Assembly (NCBI GenBank): GCA_025465155.1
Contig: JAODNJ010000212.1
Location: 62,001-126,000, forward strand
Direction of reading: 5' to 3'
Source: Frankiales bacterium
GTDB lineage: Bacteria; Actinomycetota; Actinomycetes; Mycobacteriales; Geodermatophilaceae
DNA length: 64,000 nucleotides
In this document: positions 54,028 through 63,357 of the stretch, in pieces
Layout of the letters: each line of letters opens with the position of its first letter
Position numbering within the stretch: position 1 is the stretch's first letter
Notes under the pieces: generated by a model
What the model was told of the DNA's origin: nothing
Seen by the model: only the letters and a program-made list of their open reading frames with translations
Databases searched by the model: none
Program-made: the position numbers and the translations under genes

Positions 54028-54056
54028 GCGCTTTCGTGCTCGACGCCGACGGGGCG

Positions 54057-55316
54057 CTACCCCAGCTCGTTCGAACGCACGGAGACCGTGAGAGCGCCGG
54101 ACTCACGGCCGCGCAGCGCGATCAGCGCGAGCAATCCGGCCGCCAAAGCGAGCCCGCCGATCATGGCGGCGGTGGCGCCCCATCCGGCCGCGTCGAAGAA
54201 GACGCCGCCGAGCCAGCCGAAGAGACTCGAGCCGGCGTAGTAGGCGAGGTTGTAAAGAGAGGATGCCTGGGCTCGGCCGACCGGTGCCGCTGCTGCCGTC
54301 CATCCGGAGGCCGTCGCGTGGGCGGCGAAGAACCCGGCTGTCGCGAGAACCAGCCCGGCGAGCACCACCGCGAGTACCGGAGTCAGGGTGAGCGCCACGC
54401 CGACGACCATGACTGCGATCGACATCAGCAGCACGGGCCAGCGGCCGAGGCGAGCGGCCAGAGCGCCTGCCTGCGGGGCCGACCATGTTCCGGCGAGATA
54501 GGCCACGAAAACCAGGCTCACCACGGCGGGCGGTAGCCAGAAGGGTGCGGCGGCCAGGCGAAAGCCGAGGTAGTTGTAGAGCGCCACGAACCCGCCCATC
54601 AGCAGAAAGGCCTGCGCGTAGAGCACGAGTTGCCGGGGCGCGCGGAGGTTCGCCGCGAGTCGTTGCCAGAGCGTTTGTGAGGTCGGCGCATCCCGAAGCG
54701 CCGGCGGAACGAAACCGCGCGCGGCGGGTGCGAGTCTGATGAACACGATTGCTGAGGCCGTGCAGAGTACGGCAACGGTGAACACCCCGATGCGCCAGCT
54801 GAAGAGTTCGGCGAGCGGCCCGGCGACAAGTCGGCCGAGCAGGCCCCCGATGGTCGTGCCGGCCACATACGTTCCGGCAGCGCGAACGGCGTGACCGGGG
54901 TGGATCTCTTCGCTCAGGTAGGCGATGGCAATAGCGGGCACCCCGCCCACCATCATTCCCTCGAGAAACCGGCCGGCCAGCAGCAACTCGACCGTCGGCG
55001 CGAATGGCACGAGCAGGCCGAAAGCGGATGCGGCGATCACAGCGACCGACATCGACTTCAGCCGCCCGAACCGATCGGCGGCCACCGACCACGGAATCAC
55101 GCCGATCGCCAGCCCGATGGTCGCCGCCGAGATCACCAGCGAAGCGGATGCCGCACCGATGTGAAGGTCAGCGGAGATCTGTGGCAGGGCCGACTGCGGC
55201 GAGTACAGCTGCGCGAAGGTCGCGATGCCGGCGAAGAAGAGCGCCGCGAGCAGCCGGCGGTAGTCGGCGCTGCCCTTTTTGTGCCCGGCCCATTCGTCGA
55301 CGGGTTCTGCGGGCAT
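54057..55316 (-). CDS. MFS transporter
   Basis: LFFAGIATFAQLYSPQSALPQISADLHIGAASASLVISAATIGLAIGVIPWSVAADRFGRLKSM. Confidence 0.9.
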   Translation of the reverse strand: MPAEPVDEWAGHKKGSADYRRLLAALFFAGIATFAQLYSPQSALPQISADLHIGAASASLVISAATIGLAIGVIPWSVAADRFGRLKSMSVAVIAASAFGLLVPFAPTVELLLAGRFLEGMMVGGVPAIAIAYLSEEIHPGHAVRAAGTYVAGTTIGGLLGRLVAGPLAELFSWRIGVFTVAVLCTASAIVFIRLAPAARGFVPPALRDAPTSQTLWQRLAANLRAPRQLVLYAQAFLLMGGFVALYNYLGFRLAAAPFWLPPAVVSLVFVAYLAGTWSAPQAGALAARLGRWPVLLMSIAVMVVGVALTLTPVLAVVLAGLVLATAGFFAAHATASGWTAAAAPVGRAQASSLYNLAYYAGSSLFGWLGGVFFDAAGWGATAAMIGGLALAAGLLALIALRGRESGALTVSVRSNELG

Positions 55317-55398
55317 GACTCCAGGCTCTCACGAGTGTGGCCATTCGACGTTCGTGCGGGTACGCCGACCTCAGCGCATCGACCTCAGCGCATCGGCG

Positions 55399-56184
55399 TC
55401 AGCGCATCATCCAGACCGGGCTGCGTTTTTCGCGGAAGGCGGCGACCCCTTCTCTCATGTCGGCCGTTCCGAAGGCCTCGGCCAGTTGAGACTGCAGAAC
55501 CTTCAGAGCCTCGGCGAGAGGCAGGTCGCGGGTGACATCGATGGCCTCTTTGCCGAGCCGCATGAGAAGGGGCGATTTGGCGGCGATGCGTCTGGCCCAC
55601 GCGAGCACCTCGTCGTCGAAGTCGGCGTCGGCCACGACACGGTTGACGAAGCCGATCTCGCGACCCTCGGCCGCGGTGACGAGGTCACCGATCATCATCA
55701 GTTCGTTCGCCTTCATGCGGTCGATGTTGCGGTAGATCAGCGCCGAGATCATGAAGGGAAAGACTCCGACGTTGATCTCGGGGCAGCCGAATTTCGCCGA
55801 CTCCTTCGCGATGACGAGGTCGCAAGCCAGCGCCAGACCGAAGGCACCGGCAAGAACGTCGCCGTTCGCAGCACAGATCACCGGTTTGCCGAGAGAGCCG
55901 AGCAGGGTGAACAGGCGGGGAAAGCGGCCGAGGCCTTCGTATTTCTCGGTGATGGGGCGATCGTCGGCGAAGGCCTTGAGGTCTCCGCCGGCTGAGAAGA
56001 TGCGGTCGTGAGACGAACGGATGACGACCACCCGCACCTCGCTGTCGTCGCGAGCCGCCTCGAGTGCCGCAAGCAGCTGGTCGACGAGCGCATCGCTCAG
56101 CGCGTTGCGCGTAGCCGGGCTGTCGAGAACGACGACGGCGATGCCCGGATCCGGTCGATCGGTGCGAACAAGGGTGTCGGTCAT
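55399..56184 (-). CDS. enoyl-CoA hydratase/isomerase
   Basis: IFSAGGDLKAFADD; ICAANGDVLAGAFGLALACDLVIAKESAKFGCPEINVGVFP. Confidence 0.92.
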   Translation of the reverse strand: MTDTLVRTDRPDPGIAVVVLDSPATRNALSDALVDQLLAALEAARDDSEVRVVVIRSSHDRIFSAGGDLKAFADDRPITEKYEGLGRFPRLFTLLGSLGKPVICAANGDVLAGAFGLALACDLVIAKESAKFGCPEINVGVFPFMISALIYRNIDRMKANELMMIGDLVTAAEGREIGFVNRVVADADFDDEVLAWARRIAAKSPLLMRLGKEAIDVTRDLPLAEALKVLQSQLAEAFGTADMREGVAAFREKRSPVWMMR

Positions 56185-56254
56185 GATCTCTCCATCGTCG
56201 ATCAGGTGCCCATCAATTGGTCTGACCATTGTAGTGTGAAGTCCAAAGAAGGGG

Positions 56255-56977
56255 ATGATCGTGGCAGACGGCCCACCAGAGAAAACCAGTAACACTTCAT
56301 CGTCGACTCTCGCGCAGAACCGGGCAGCGCTGGCCGCACTCGGCAGCGCTCTGCGCGAGGCTGGGGCGGCGCTCGCCGCGACCGACGTCGATTCCGGGCA
56401 GCTCGACCGCGCTGCCGCACTCGCCCGCGAGATCACCGCCATCGTCGGGGCGAAGAGCCGGCCGATCTGGGAGCTTCCATCGGTCGACGACATGGCCAAG
56501 GGCATCCGCTTTTTCAACCCGGTCACGGGGCTCGGCAGCCCGGCCTCTCCGCCCATCGTCTTCGAAGACACAAGCACCGGCGTCGAGGTGCGTACGACTC
56601 TCGACCGCCGTTTCGAGGGGCCGCCCGCGCACCTGCACGGGGGAGTTGCCGCGTTGATTCTCGACTCGGTTCTGGCCCAGGCGGCAACGCAGGCCGATCG
56701 GTGGGGAATGACCGCCTACCTCAACGTCAGCTATCTTTCTGCGCTGCCGCTCGAGGCCGAACTCGTGATCCGCTCGAACATCGTGTCGACGTCGGGGCGC
56801 AAGACGTTCGTGAAGGGCACGATTGTGCTGGCTTCTGCTCCGGAGGTCGTCTGCGTCGAGGCAGAAGCGCTGTTCGTCGAGCCCAGTGCCGAGAAGAGGG
56901 GCACCTACTTCTCGCAACTCACCGATGCTCAGGGTGCCGCGCAGGGGCCGGGTTTCGGCTCCCGCGCGGCGCCGTGA
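56255..56977 (+). CDS. PaaI-type hotdog thioesterase
   Basis: LDRRFEGPPAHLHGGVAALILDSVLAQAA; TAYLNVSYLSALPLEAELVIRSNIVSTSGRKTFVKGTI. Confidence 0.82.
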   Translation: MIVADGPPEKTSNTSSSTLAQNRAALAALGSALREAGAALAATDVDSGQLDRAAALAREITAIVGAKSRPIWELPSVDDMAKGIRFFNPVTGLGSPASPPIVFEDTSTGVEVRTTLDRRFEGPPAHLHGGVAALILDSVLAQAATQADRWGMTAYLNVSYLSALPLEAELVIRSNIVSTSGRKTFVKGTIVLASAPEVVCVEAEALFVEPSAEKRGTYFSQLTDAQGAAQGPGFGSRAAP

Positions 56978-56988
56978 ACGCCCCTCTC

Positions 56989-58467
56989 TTACGTGAGGTA
57001 CACCCGGAAGGCGTCGGCGGAATCGGAGACGACCTGGCCGATGACGGCCTGAAACTGATCGTCGAGCAGCGCGCGGCCGATCAACCCGTCTGCAATACCG
57101 CGCTCTTGGGTCACATTGGCCACGGTGCGCTTGTGGGTGAACGTGTCGAAGCCGTTTTTTCCGTGATAGGAACCAGAGCCGGAATTGCCAGATCCGCCGA
57201 AGGGCGCTTCGGGAAGAAAAGCGTGCACGATGCCGTCGTTGAGGGTCACCCCGCCGCTGTTCGTTCTGTCGAGGAAGCTGCGGAAGTCACCGTCGTCTTC
57301 TCCGTACCAGTACGAACCGAGCGGTGTGGGTCGAGCCTGCAGGTACGAGATGACCTCCTCGAGATCGGAGTACACGTAGATCGGCAGAATCGGGCCGAAG
57401 ATCTCTTCGTCGGCGATGGTCGCCGTTTCGGGCACGTCGAGCAAGAGGGTCGGTGCGATGCGCCGGGTTGCGCGATCGGGCAGTGAGCCGAGTTCGCTCT
57501 CGGGTGCGATGACGATCTTCGTGGCCCCCTTCGCGACGGCGTCGTCGACCAACCCGACCACGCGGTCGAAGTTGCGCTCGTTCACGATCGCAACGACGCC
57601 GGGGTTTTCGAGAAAGTCGGGGAAGAGGGCCTCGAATTCGGTGCGGAGCGCGGCGATCAGCTCGTCTTTGCGGTCGGCCGGAACGAACACGAAGTCGGGG
57701 CACAGGCAGATCTGCCCGCTGTTGAGGGCCCTGGTGCCGGCGATGCGGTGCGCGGCGAGTTCCATGTCTGCGTTCGGAGCGACCACGATGGGGTTCTTGC
57801 CGCCGAGCTCGAGCGTCACCGGAACGAGGTTCTTCGCGGCGGCCTGTGCCACCAGGCTGCCCACCGTGGGAGAGCCGGTGAAGAACAAATGGTCGAGGTG
57901 CAGTTCGGCGAATGCCCGTGCTGTGGCCAGGTCGCCCGTGATGAGGGCGAATTCCGATTCGTCGAAGCGTTCGCTGAAGATGTTCGAGAGAAGGCGCCCG
58001 GTGCGCACGTGGAACTCCGAGAAATTCAACATGACCCGGTTTCCTGCAGCCAGAGCGGCCATGGCGGGTTCGAAGGCGAGGATGATCGGAAAGTTCCAGG
58101 CACCGATGACCCCTACTACGCCCTTCGGCTTCTGCTGCACGAATCCGCCCGGAATGTCGATGGGTTTCATCCACTCGTCGAGGGAGGCGAGAGTCGCCTG
58201 CACGTCGGGCACCCATGACGTGGCCTCGAAAGCCTTCGTGAGCTCGGGCGGCCGAAAACCGTAGTCCAGGCTGAGGGCCGCAGCGATCTCGTCGATGTTC
58301 TCGAGGATGGCCAAGGCCATTCTGCTCACTCGGTCTTTACGCACCGCGGCGCTCACGGCGCCTTCGGCGAGAAACGAGCGGCGCTGCAGCGAGAGGATGC
58401 GCTGCAGCTCTTCTCGCGAGACGTGTTGTGGCTCGAATAGATCGAGGGTGGGAGTTTCAAATGACAT
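56989..58467 (-). CDS. aldehyde dehydrogenase (coniferyl-aldehyde-dehydrogenase-like)
   Basis: VIGAWNFPIILAFEPAMAALAAGNRVMLNFSEFHVRTG; VTLELGGKNPIVVAP; NSGQICLCPDFVFVP. Confidence 0.92.
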   Translation of the reverse strand: MSFETPTLDLFEPQHVSREELQRILSLQRRSFLAEGAVSAAVRKDRVSRMALAILENIDEIAAALSLDYGFRPPELTKAFEATSWVPDVQATLASLDEWMKPIDIPGGFVQQKPKGVVGVIGAWNFPIILAFEPAMAALAAGNRVMLNFSEFHVRTGRLLSNIFSERFDESEFALITGDLATARAFAELHLDHLFFTGSPTVGSLVAQAAAKNLVPVTLELGGKNPIVVAPNADMELAAHRIAGTRALNSGQICLCPDFVFVPADRKDELIAALRTEFEALFPDFLENPGVVAIVNERNFDRVVGLVDDAVAKGATKIVIAPESELGSLPDRATRRIAPTLLLDVPETATIADEEIFGPILPIYVYSDLEEVISYLQARPTPLGSYWYGEDDGDFRSFLDRTNSGGVTLNDGIVHAFLPEAPFGGSGNSGSGSYHGKNGFDTFTHKRTVANVTQERGIADGLIGRALLDDQFQAVIGQVVSDSADAFRVYLT

Positions 58468-58623
58468 CGTGTTCTCTCCAATCAGCGCCGGAGCTCCGAT
58501 GCTCGGGCGATGTTGTTCGAAAGTGTAGGCCCGGAAGGGCGCCGTGCCAAGAGTTTTGTGAACGCTGGTTCATAAGATTGTGTACGGTAGTTCAAGAAAT
58601 GCACTCAATGGAGAGGGAACATC

Positions 58624-59709
58624 ATGAAAGCAGTTGTCGTCGACACCTTCGGTGGCGGATTCCACACAGAAGAGATCACGATCGACGATCCGATCGGGCT
58701 GGAGGTGCTGGTCGAGGTCAAGGCCTCTGGTCTCTGCCACAGTGACATGAGCGTGGCCAATTACGACCTCGGTTACCCGGTGCCCGCGGTCTTCGGTCAT
58801 GAATTGGCGGGTGTCGTCACGAAAATCGGCCCCGACGTGACCGATTTCGCGGTGGGAGACCACGTGGTCGGCTCTCTGATTCAGTATTGCGGTCGGTGCA
58901 ACAACTGTTTGGCCGGGCGCAGCTTTCAGTGCCTGCACCCGGAAGCGACAGTGCGCACGCCCGAGCAGCCGCCACGTCTCAAGCGCGAGGGTGCTGATGT
59001 CACCCAGGGCTTCGGCCTCGGGGCCTTCGCTCAGCAGGCGCTCGTGCACTCCAACCAGCTCGTGAAGATCGCCGACGAGATGCCCTTTCCGCAGGCGGCG
59101 CTTTTGGGATGCGGGGGCCTGACTGGCACGGGAGCCGTCTTGAATACCGCGAATGTGCAACCCGGCCAGAGCGTTGTGATCGTCGGCGCAGGGGGCGTCG
59201 GCCTCAATGCCATCAACGGTGCCGTCGTGGCAGGTGCCTCACCGATCATCGTCATCGATGTCGCAGCAGAGAAACTCGAGAAGGCGAAACAGTTCGGTGC
59301 GACGCACGTGATCGACTCGCGCTCGGTCGACGCGGTCGATGCCGTGAAGCAGATCGTGGCGGGCGGCGTCGACTACGTCTTCGATTTTGTGGGCATCGGC
59401 GCGGTGCAAGAGCAGGGCGTGGCGATGCTGGCCAAGGGCGGCGGCCTCTACGTGATCGGCGTGACGCCGGGCCAGACGATGACAGTCGACGGGTACGATC
59501 TGCTGCAGGGTCAGAAGACCATCACGGGCATCTACATGGGCTCTGGAACCCTGCGACGCGACGTGCCGACGTATGTCGACATGTACCTTGCCGGCAAGAT
59601 TCAGCTCGACGGTCTTGTGTCACGCGAGATCTCGCTCGACCAGGTCGTCGAGGGGTACGAAATGCTGAAAGATCCGTCTGTGGCGCGCGTGGTCATCACC
59701 TCGTTCTGA
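58624..59709 (+). CDS. zinc-dependent alcohol dehydrogenase
   Basis: GLCHSDMSVANYDLGYPVPAVFGHELAGVV; CGRCNNCLAGRSFQC structural zinc; VVIVGAGGVGLNAINGAVVAGA. Confidence 0.95.
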   Translation: MKAVVVDTFGGGFHTEEITIDDPIGLEVLVEVKASGLCHSDMSVANYDLGYPVPAVFGHELAGVVTKIGPDVTDFAVGDHVVGSLIQYCGRCNNCLAGRSFQCLHPEATVRTPEQPPRLKREGADVTQGFGLGAFAQQALVHSNQLVKIADEMPFPQAALLGCGGLTGTGAVLNTANVQPGQSVVIVGAGGVGLNAINGAVVAGASPIIVIDVAAEKLEKAKQFGATHVIDSRSVDAVDAVKQIVAGGVDYVFDFVGIGAVQEQGVAMLAKGGGLYVIGVTPGQTMTVDGYDLLQGQKTITGIYMGSGTLRRDVPTYVDMYLAGKIQLDGLVSREISLDQVVEGYEMLKDPSVARVVITSF

Positions 59710-59787
59710 TCAGGCGAGGGTGCCGGGTGGCTGTTCACCGCTCGGCACCCTTCGGGTCTAGGTGTCGACACGCCATAGGCTCTAGAC

Positions 59788-60495
59788 GTGAGTTCCTCTG
59801 AGCCGACGCCCATCGAGAGTGTCAGGCGCACGCACGAAGCCTCGCGCGACCCTCGGGTCTACCGCACGCGGGCTAAGATCTTCAGCGCGGTCGAATTGCT
59901 GATCGCGCAGTCTCCAGAGAGCATCTCGGTGGCCGATATCGTGCGGCAGGCGGGCATCTCGAAGACATCGTTCTATACCCACTTCTCGAGCTTCGACGAT
60001 CTCGCCCTGCAGGTCGTCGAACGGGCGTACGAGCACCTGCGTGACATCAACCGGCGCCTCGCTGCGGCACCAGCATTCGATCCCGCCTCGGTCGTAAGGG
60101 AGTCGTATGAGCGGCTGATCCGGCACTACATCGAACATCGTACGTTCTACGTCGCCGTGCTGGCGCTTCCCCTTTCGCGAGAGGTGCATACCAACGCGGT
60201 TCGGGCGATGGCGGCCGATATCGAGCCGTGGATCGCCGGGCATCCGAATCTGCCGACGTCGATTCGGCCTCATCTGGCGGCGAGCCTCATTTCGAGCGCC
60301 GTCGTCGGGTTTCTCGACGAGTGGCTGGAGAGCGATTTCGAAGCCACCGCCGACGAGCTGCTCGAGCATCTGCTGCAGCTGCTGCCGGCGTGGTACACAG
60401 GACGCGACCACGCGACCGCGGCCGAGGAAACAAACACTGTCGGTGCCAGAGACGAAGCTGAGGCTGCGAACGGAGCCGAGGCTACGCCGCGCTGA
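59788..60495 (+). CDS. TetR/AcrR family regulator
   Basis: SVADIVRQAGISKTSFYTHFSSFDDLALQVVERAYEHL. Confidence 0.88.
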   Translation: MSSSEPTPIESVRRTHEASRDPRVYRTRAKIFSAVELLIAQSPESISVADIVRQAGISKTSFYTHFSSFDDLALQVVERAYEHLRDINRRLAAAPAFDPASVVRESYERLIRHYIEHRTFYVAVLALPLSREVHTNAVRAMAADIEPWIAGHPNLPTSIRPHLAASLISSAVVGFLDEWLESDFEATADELLEHLLQLLPAWYTGRDHATAAEETNTVGARDEAEAANGAEATPR

Positions 60496-61270
60496 TTCCG
60501 CCGTTCACGCTGATCGCCTGGCCCGTGAGCCGCCGAGCCGCGGGACTGGCCAGAAAGACCACCAGGTCGCCGAGATCGTTCGCATCGGGTACGCCCAGAT
60601 GCGCCTGTTCTGCGGCTTTGGCGAACAGTTTCGCGCTGAATCCGTCGCCGGTGATGCGAGCAGTGGATGCTGTGCCGTGCACCAGCGACGGGGTCAGTAC
60701 GTTCGCCCGAATGCCGTTTCGTTTTCCTTCGACTGCGATCGTACGGGTGAACATGATGATCGCAGCCTTACAGGCGCCGATGATCGTCTCGCCGGGCGTC
60801 GCTGTCTTGCCCGCGTCGGAGGCGACGGTGATGATCACCCCGCCGCGTCGTTGCGCCATGTGGGGCATGACCTCGCTCACCAGCTGCATCGGAGGCAGCA
60901 GCATCTCGTGCAGAATGCCGCCGATAGATTCAGTCGGAATATCGCGGAACAATTCCGGTCGGTTCTCTGCCACGGTCGACACCACCAGAATGTCGATGCC
61001 GCCGAGCAAGGCCTCGGCCTCGCGGGTGATGCGGGCGGCCTCTGCGGCGCTGGTGGCGTCGCCCTGAACGAAGTGCACCGTCGCGCCGGTCTGGGCCAGG
61101 CGCTCCCGGGCCTCTTCGCCGCGCTCGACGTTGCGGGCGACGATCACGATTCGGCGCACACCGCCGAGGGCGAGCTTTTCGGCCGAGGCGTAACCGATGC
61201 CCGCCGACCCGCCGACCACCAATGCGCCGCTGTCGGCGAGCGACTTCGGTTCGGGCAGGGGCTCGGTCAC
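60482..61270 (-). CDS. SDR-fold protein with non-canonical active site
   Basis: ALVVGGSAGIGYASAEKLAL; TVASDAGKTATPGETIIGACKAAIIMFTRTIAVEGKRNGIRANVLTPS; GTG overlaps ACAD stop. Confidence 0.88.
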   Translation of the reverse strand: MTEPLPEPKSLADSGALVVGGSAGIGYASAEKLALGGVRRIVIVARNVERGEEARERLAQTGATVHFVQGDATSAAEAARITREAEALLGGIDILVVSTVAENRPELFRDIPTESIGGILHEMLLPPMQLVSEVMPHMAQRRGGVIITVASDAGKTATPGETIIGACKAAIIMFTRTIAVEGKRNGIRANVLTPSLVHGTASTARITGDGFSAKLFAKAAEQAHLGVPDANDLGDLVVFLASPAARRLTGQAISVNGGISAA

Positions 61271-62421
61271 AGCGACACCGTCTTTCTGGCCAGGATCTCT
61301 TTGGAGATGATGCCCTTCTGAATCTCGGCCGTGCCGTCGGCCACGAGGTACGCCATCACGTCGCGAAAGCGCTGCTGAAGGGGGAACTCTGCCGAATACC
61401 CGAGGTTGCCGTGGATCTTCATCGAGGCCTCGATAGCGTCTTTCGCGACCACCGGAGCCCACCACTTGCTCATCGAGGCGAGAGAGGTGTGCGGACGGTC
61501 TTGCTGCCGTAGCCACAGTGCGCGGTAGCAGACCCAGCGTGCCCCCTCGATGTACGTCGCGTGTTCGGCCAGCGGAAACGAGACGCCCTGGTATTCGGAG
61601 ATCGGCTTGCCGAAGGTGGTGCGCTGGGTGGCGTACAGGGCGGCCTCTTCGAGGCTCTGCTCGGCTGCACCCAGACACATCAGGCCGATGGCCGCGCGGC
61701 TGAAGTCGAAGTGATTCATTGCCACCTGGAACCCGCGCCCCTCCTCGCCGATCAGGTGACTGTCGGGCACGAAGACGCCGTCGAGTGCGATCGACCCCCA
61801 GCCCAGCGGAAGACAGCCCATGCCGATCATGTGGCGAACGGTGACGCCGTCGGAAGCCAGGTCGACGACAAAACAGCTCACTCCGCTCGACCGAGTCGTC
61901 CCCTCTTCTCTGGCGTAGATGAGGGCGGCCGAAGCGCTCATGGCCCAGCTGATCGCTGTCTTCTCGCCGCTGAGCAGCCAGCCGCCGGTAACCCGCTTGG
62001 CCGTCGTTCGAAGTGCGCTCGCGTCAGAACCAGACTCCGGCTCGGTCAGCGCGATCGCGAGATTCTCTTCGCCGGCGATCATGGGGGGAAAATAGCGCTG
62101 CTGAACCTCTTCTGTGCCGTGCAGCAGCTGCGCCCCGACCAGTCCGACCTGAATGGGAGCGGAGGCGAGGTTCACATCGCCGTATGCCAGAGTCTCCGAA
62201 GCGATGCCGAGCAGCACGGGGTCGTCTTCTCCCGTTCCGCCGAACCGTTCGGGCAGACCGATGCCGAGTACACCGAGATCGCCGATCTTCTTCAGCAGCG
62301 CAAAAGGAAATTCCGAACTCGCAGATCGCGCGGTGTAGCCAGGCAGCAGCTCCTTTCGGGCGAAGGCAGAGAGGGTCTTCTGAAATTCCTCGTGGTCTTC
62401 AGAGAAGCTGAAATCGAGCAT
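61267..62421 (-). CDS. acyl-CoA dehydrogenase
   Basis: MLDFSFSEDHEEFQKTLSAFARKELLPGY; LTEPESGSDASALRTTAKRV; KIHGNLGYSAEFPLQQRFRDVMAYLVADGTAEIQKGIISKEI. Confidence 0.93.
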   Translation of the reverse strand: MLDFSFSEDHEEFQKTLSAFARKELLPGYTARSASSEFPFALLKKIGDLGVLGIGLPERFGGTGEDDPVLLGIASETLAYGDVNLASAPIQVGLVGAQLLHGTEEVQQRYFPPMIAGEENLAIALTEPESGSDASALRTTAKRVTGGWLLSGEKTAISWAMSASAALIYAREEGTTRSSGVSCFVVDLASDGVTVRHMIGMGCLPLGWGSIALDGVFVPDSHLIGEEGRGFQVAMNHFDFSRAAIGLMCLGAAEQSLEEAALYATQRTTFGKPISEYQGVSFPLAEHATYIEGARWVCYRALWLRQQDRPHTSLASMSKWWAPVVAKDAIEASMKIHGNLGYSAEFPLQQRFRDVMAYLVADGTAEIQKGIISKEILARKTVSL

Positions 62422-62480
62422 GTGTACGTGTCCCAACGAGTGACGGTCTGGCGCGCGACTCTGCGCGACCGGTCTATTAT

Positions 62481-62493
62481 CTGCTATTGGTAC
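62481..62493. promoter_or_regulatory. CTGCTATTGGTAC motif, exact reverse complement of 23281-23293
   Basis: Read directly in the divergent ACAD/SDR intergenic region. Confidence 0.55.
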
Positions 62494-62571
62494 AATATAC
62501 GAAAAGGTCAGGCCAAAACGGCGACCTTTTTGCTCGCCCGCCAGTGTCGCCGTTTCGAGAAGAGAGAACCG

Positions 62572-63354
62572 ATGCCCGTAGTACGCACGTACAAAGAAGC
62601 TGCAGTCGTCATAGCGGGGGGCTCGAGTGGTGTCGGTTTCGCCTCGGCAACAGGGTTCCTCGATGCCGGCGTGAGGCGGCTTGCTCTCTTGTCGCGCTCG
62701 CCAGAGCGGGGGCTAGCGGCACGCGACCGCCTGCGCGAACACTGCCCCGATGCCACGATCGAATTCGTTGCGGTCGACGTCGACGATCTCGACCAGGTCA
62801 CGCGAGCGATCGAGAAGGCGCACACCGCCCTCGGCTCGATCGACGTGCTGCTGAGCTCGGTGACGGCCCAATACCGGCCTGAGTTGCTGCACCGCATCGA
62901 TCCGAACGACATCACGCGCATCCTGACCGCCCAGGCGCTGCCGCCCATGTATCTGACGCGTACGGTGCTGCCGATCATGCAGGAGCAGGGCGGCGGCAGC
63001 ATCGTGCTGGTGGCCTCAGATGCCGCAAAGGTCGCTACACCGGGTGAATCGGTGCTGGGTGCGGCCATGGCCGCGATCGTGATGTTCTCGCGAACGGTGG
63101 CCATCGAGGCCAAGCGCAACGGAGTGCGCGTCAACGCGGTGACTCCCTCGCTCATCGCCGGCACCGCGACCGCCGAGCGTGTGCTCACCGACGGGTTCAG
63201 CAAGGCGCTCTTCGAGAAGGCGGCGAAGCTGGCTCATTTGGGCGTGGCAGAGGCCGAAGACCTCGCGGCGCTCATCGTCTTTCTCGGCGGGCCGGCCGCG
63301 GCTAAGATCACCGGGCAGGCCATCAGCGTGAACGGCGGAATCTCGGCGAGCTGA
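62572..63354 (+). CDS. SDR-fold protein lacking canonical catalytic Tyr and Lys
   Basis: VVIAGGSSGVGFASATGFLDAG; LVASDAAKVATPGESVLGAAMAAIVMFSRTVAIEAKRNGVRVNAVTPS. Confidence 0.88.
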   Translation: MPVVRTYKEAAVVIAGGSSGVGFASATGFLDAGVRRLALLSRSPERGLAARDRLREHCPDATIEFVAVDVDDLDQVTRAIEKAHTALGSIDVLLSSVTAQYRPELLHRIDPNDITRILTAQALPPMYLTRTVLPIMQEQGGGSIVLVASDAAKVATPGESVLGAAMAAIVMFSRTVAIEAKRNGVRVNAVTPSLIAGTATAERVLTDGFSKALFEKAAKLAHLGVAEAEDLAALIVFLGGPAAAKITGQAISVNGGISAS

Positions 63355-63357
63355 GTC

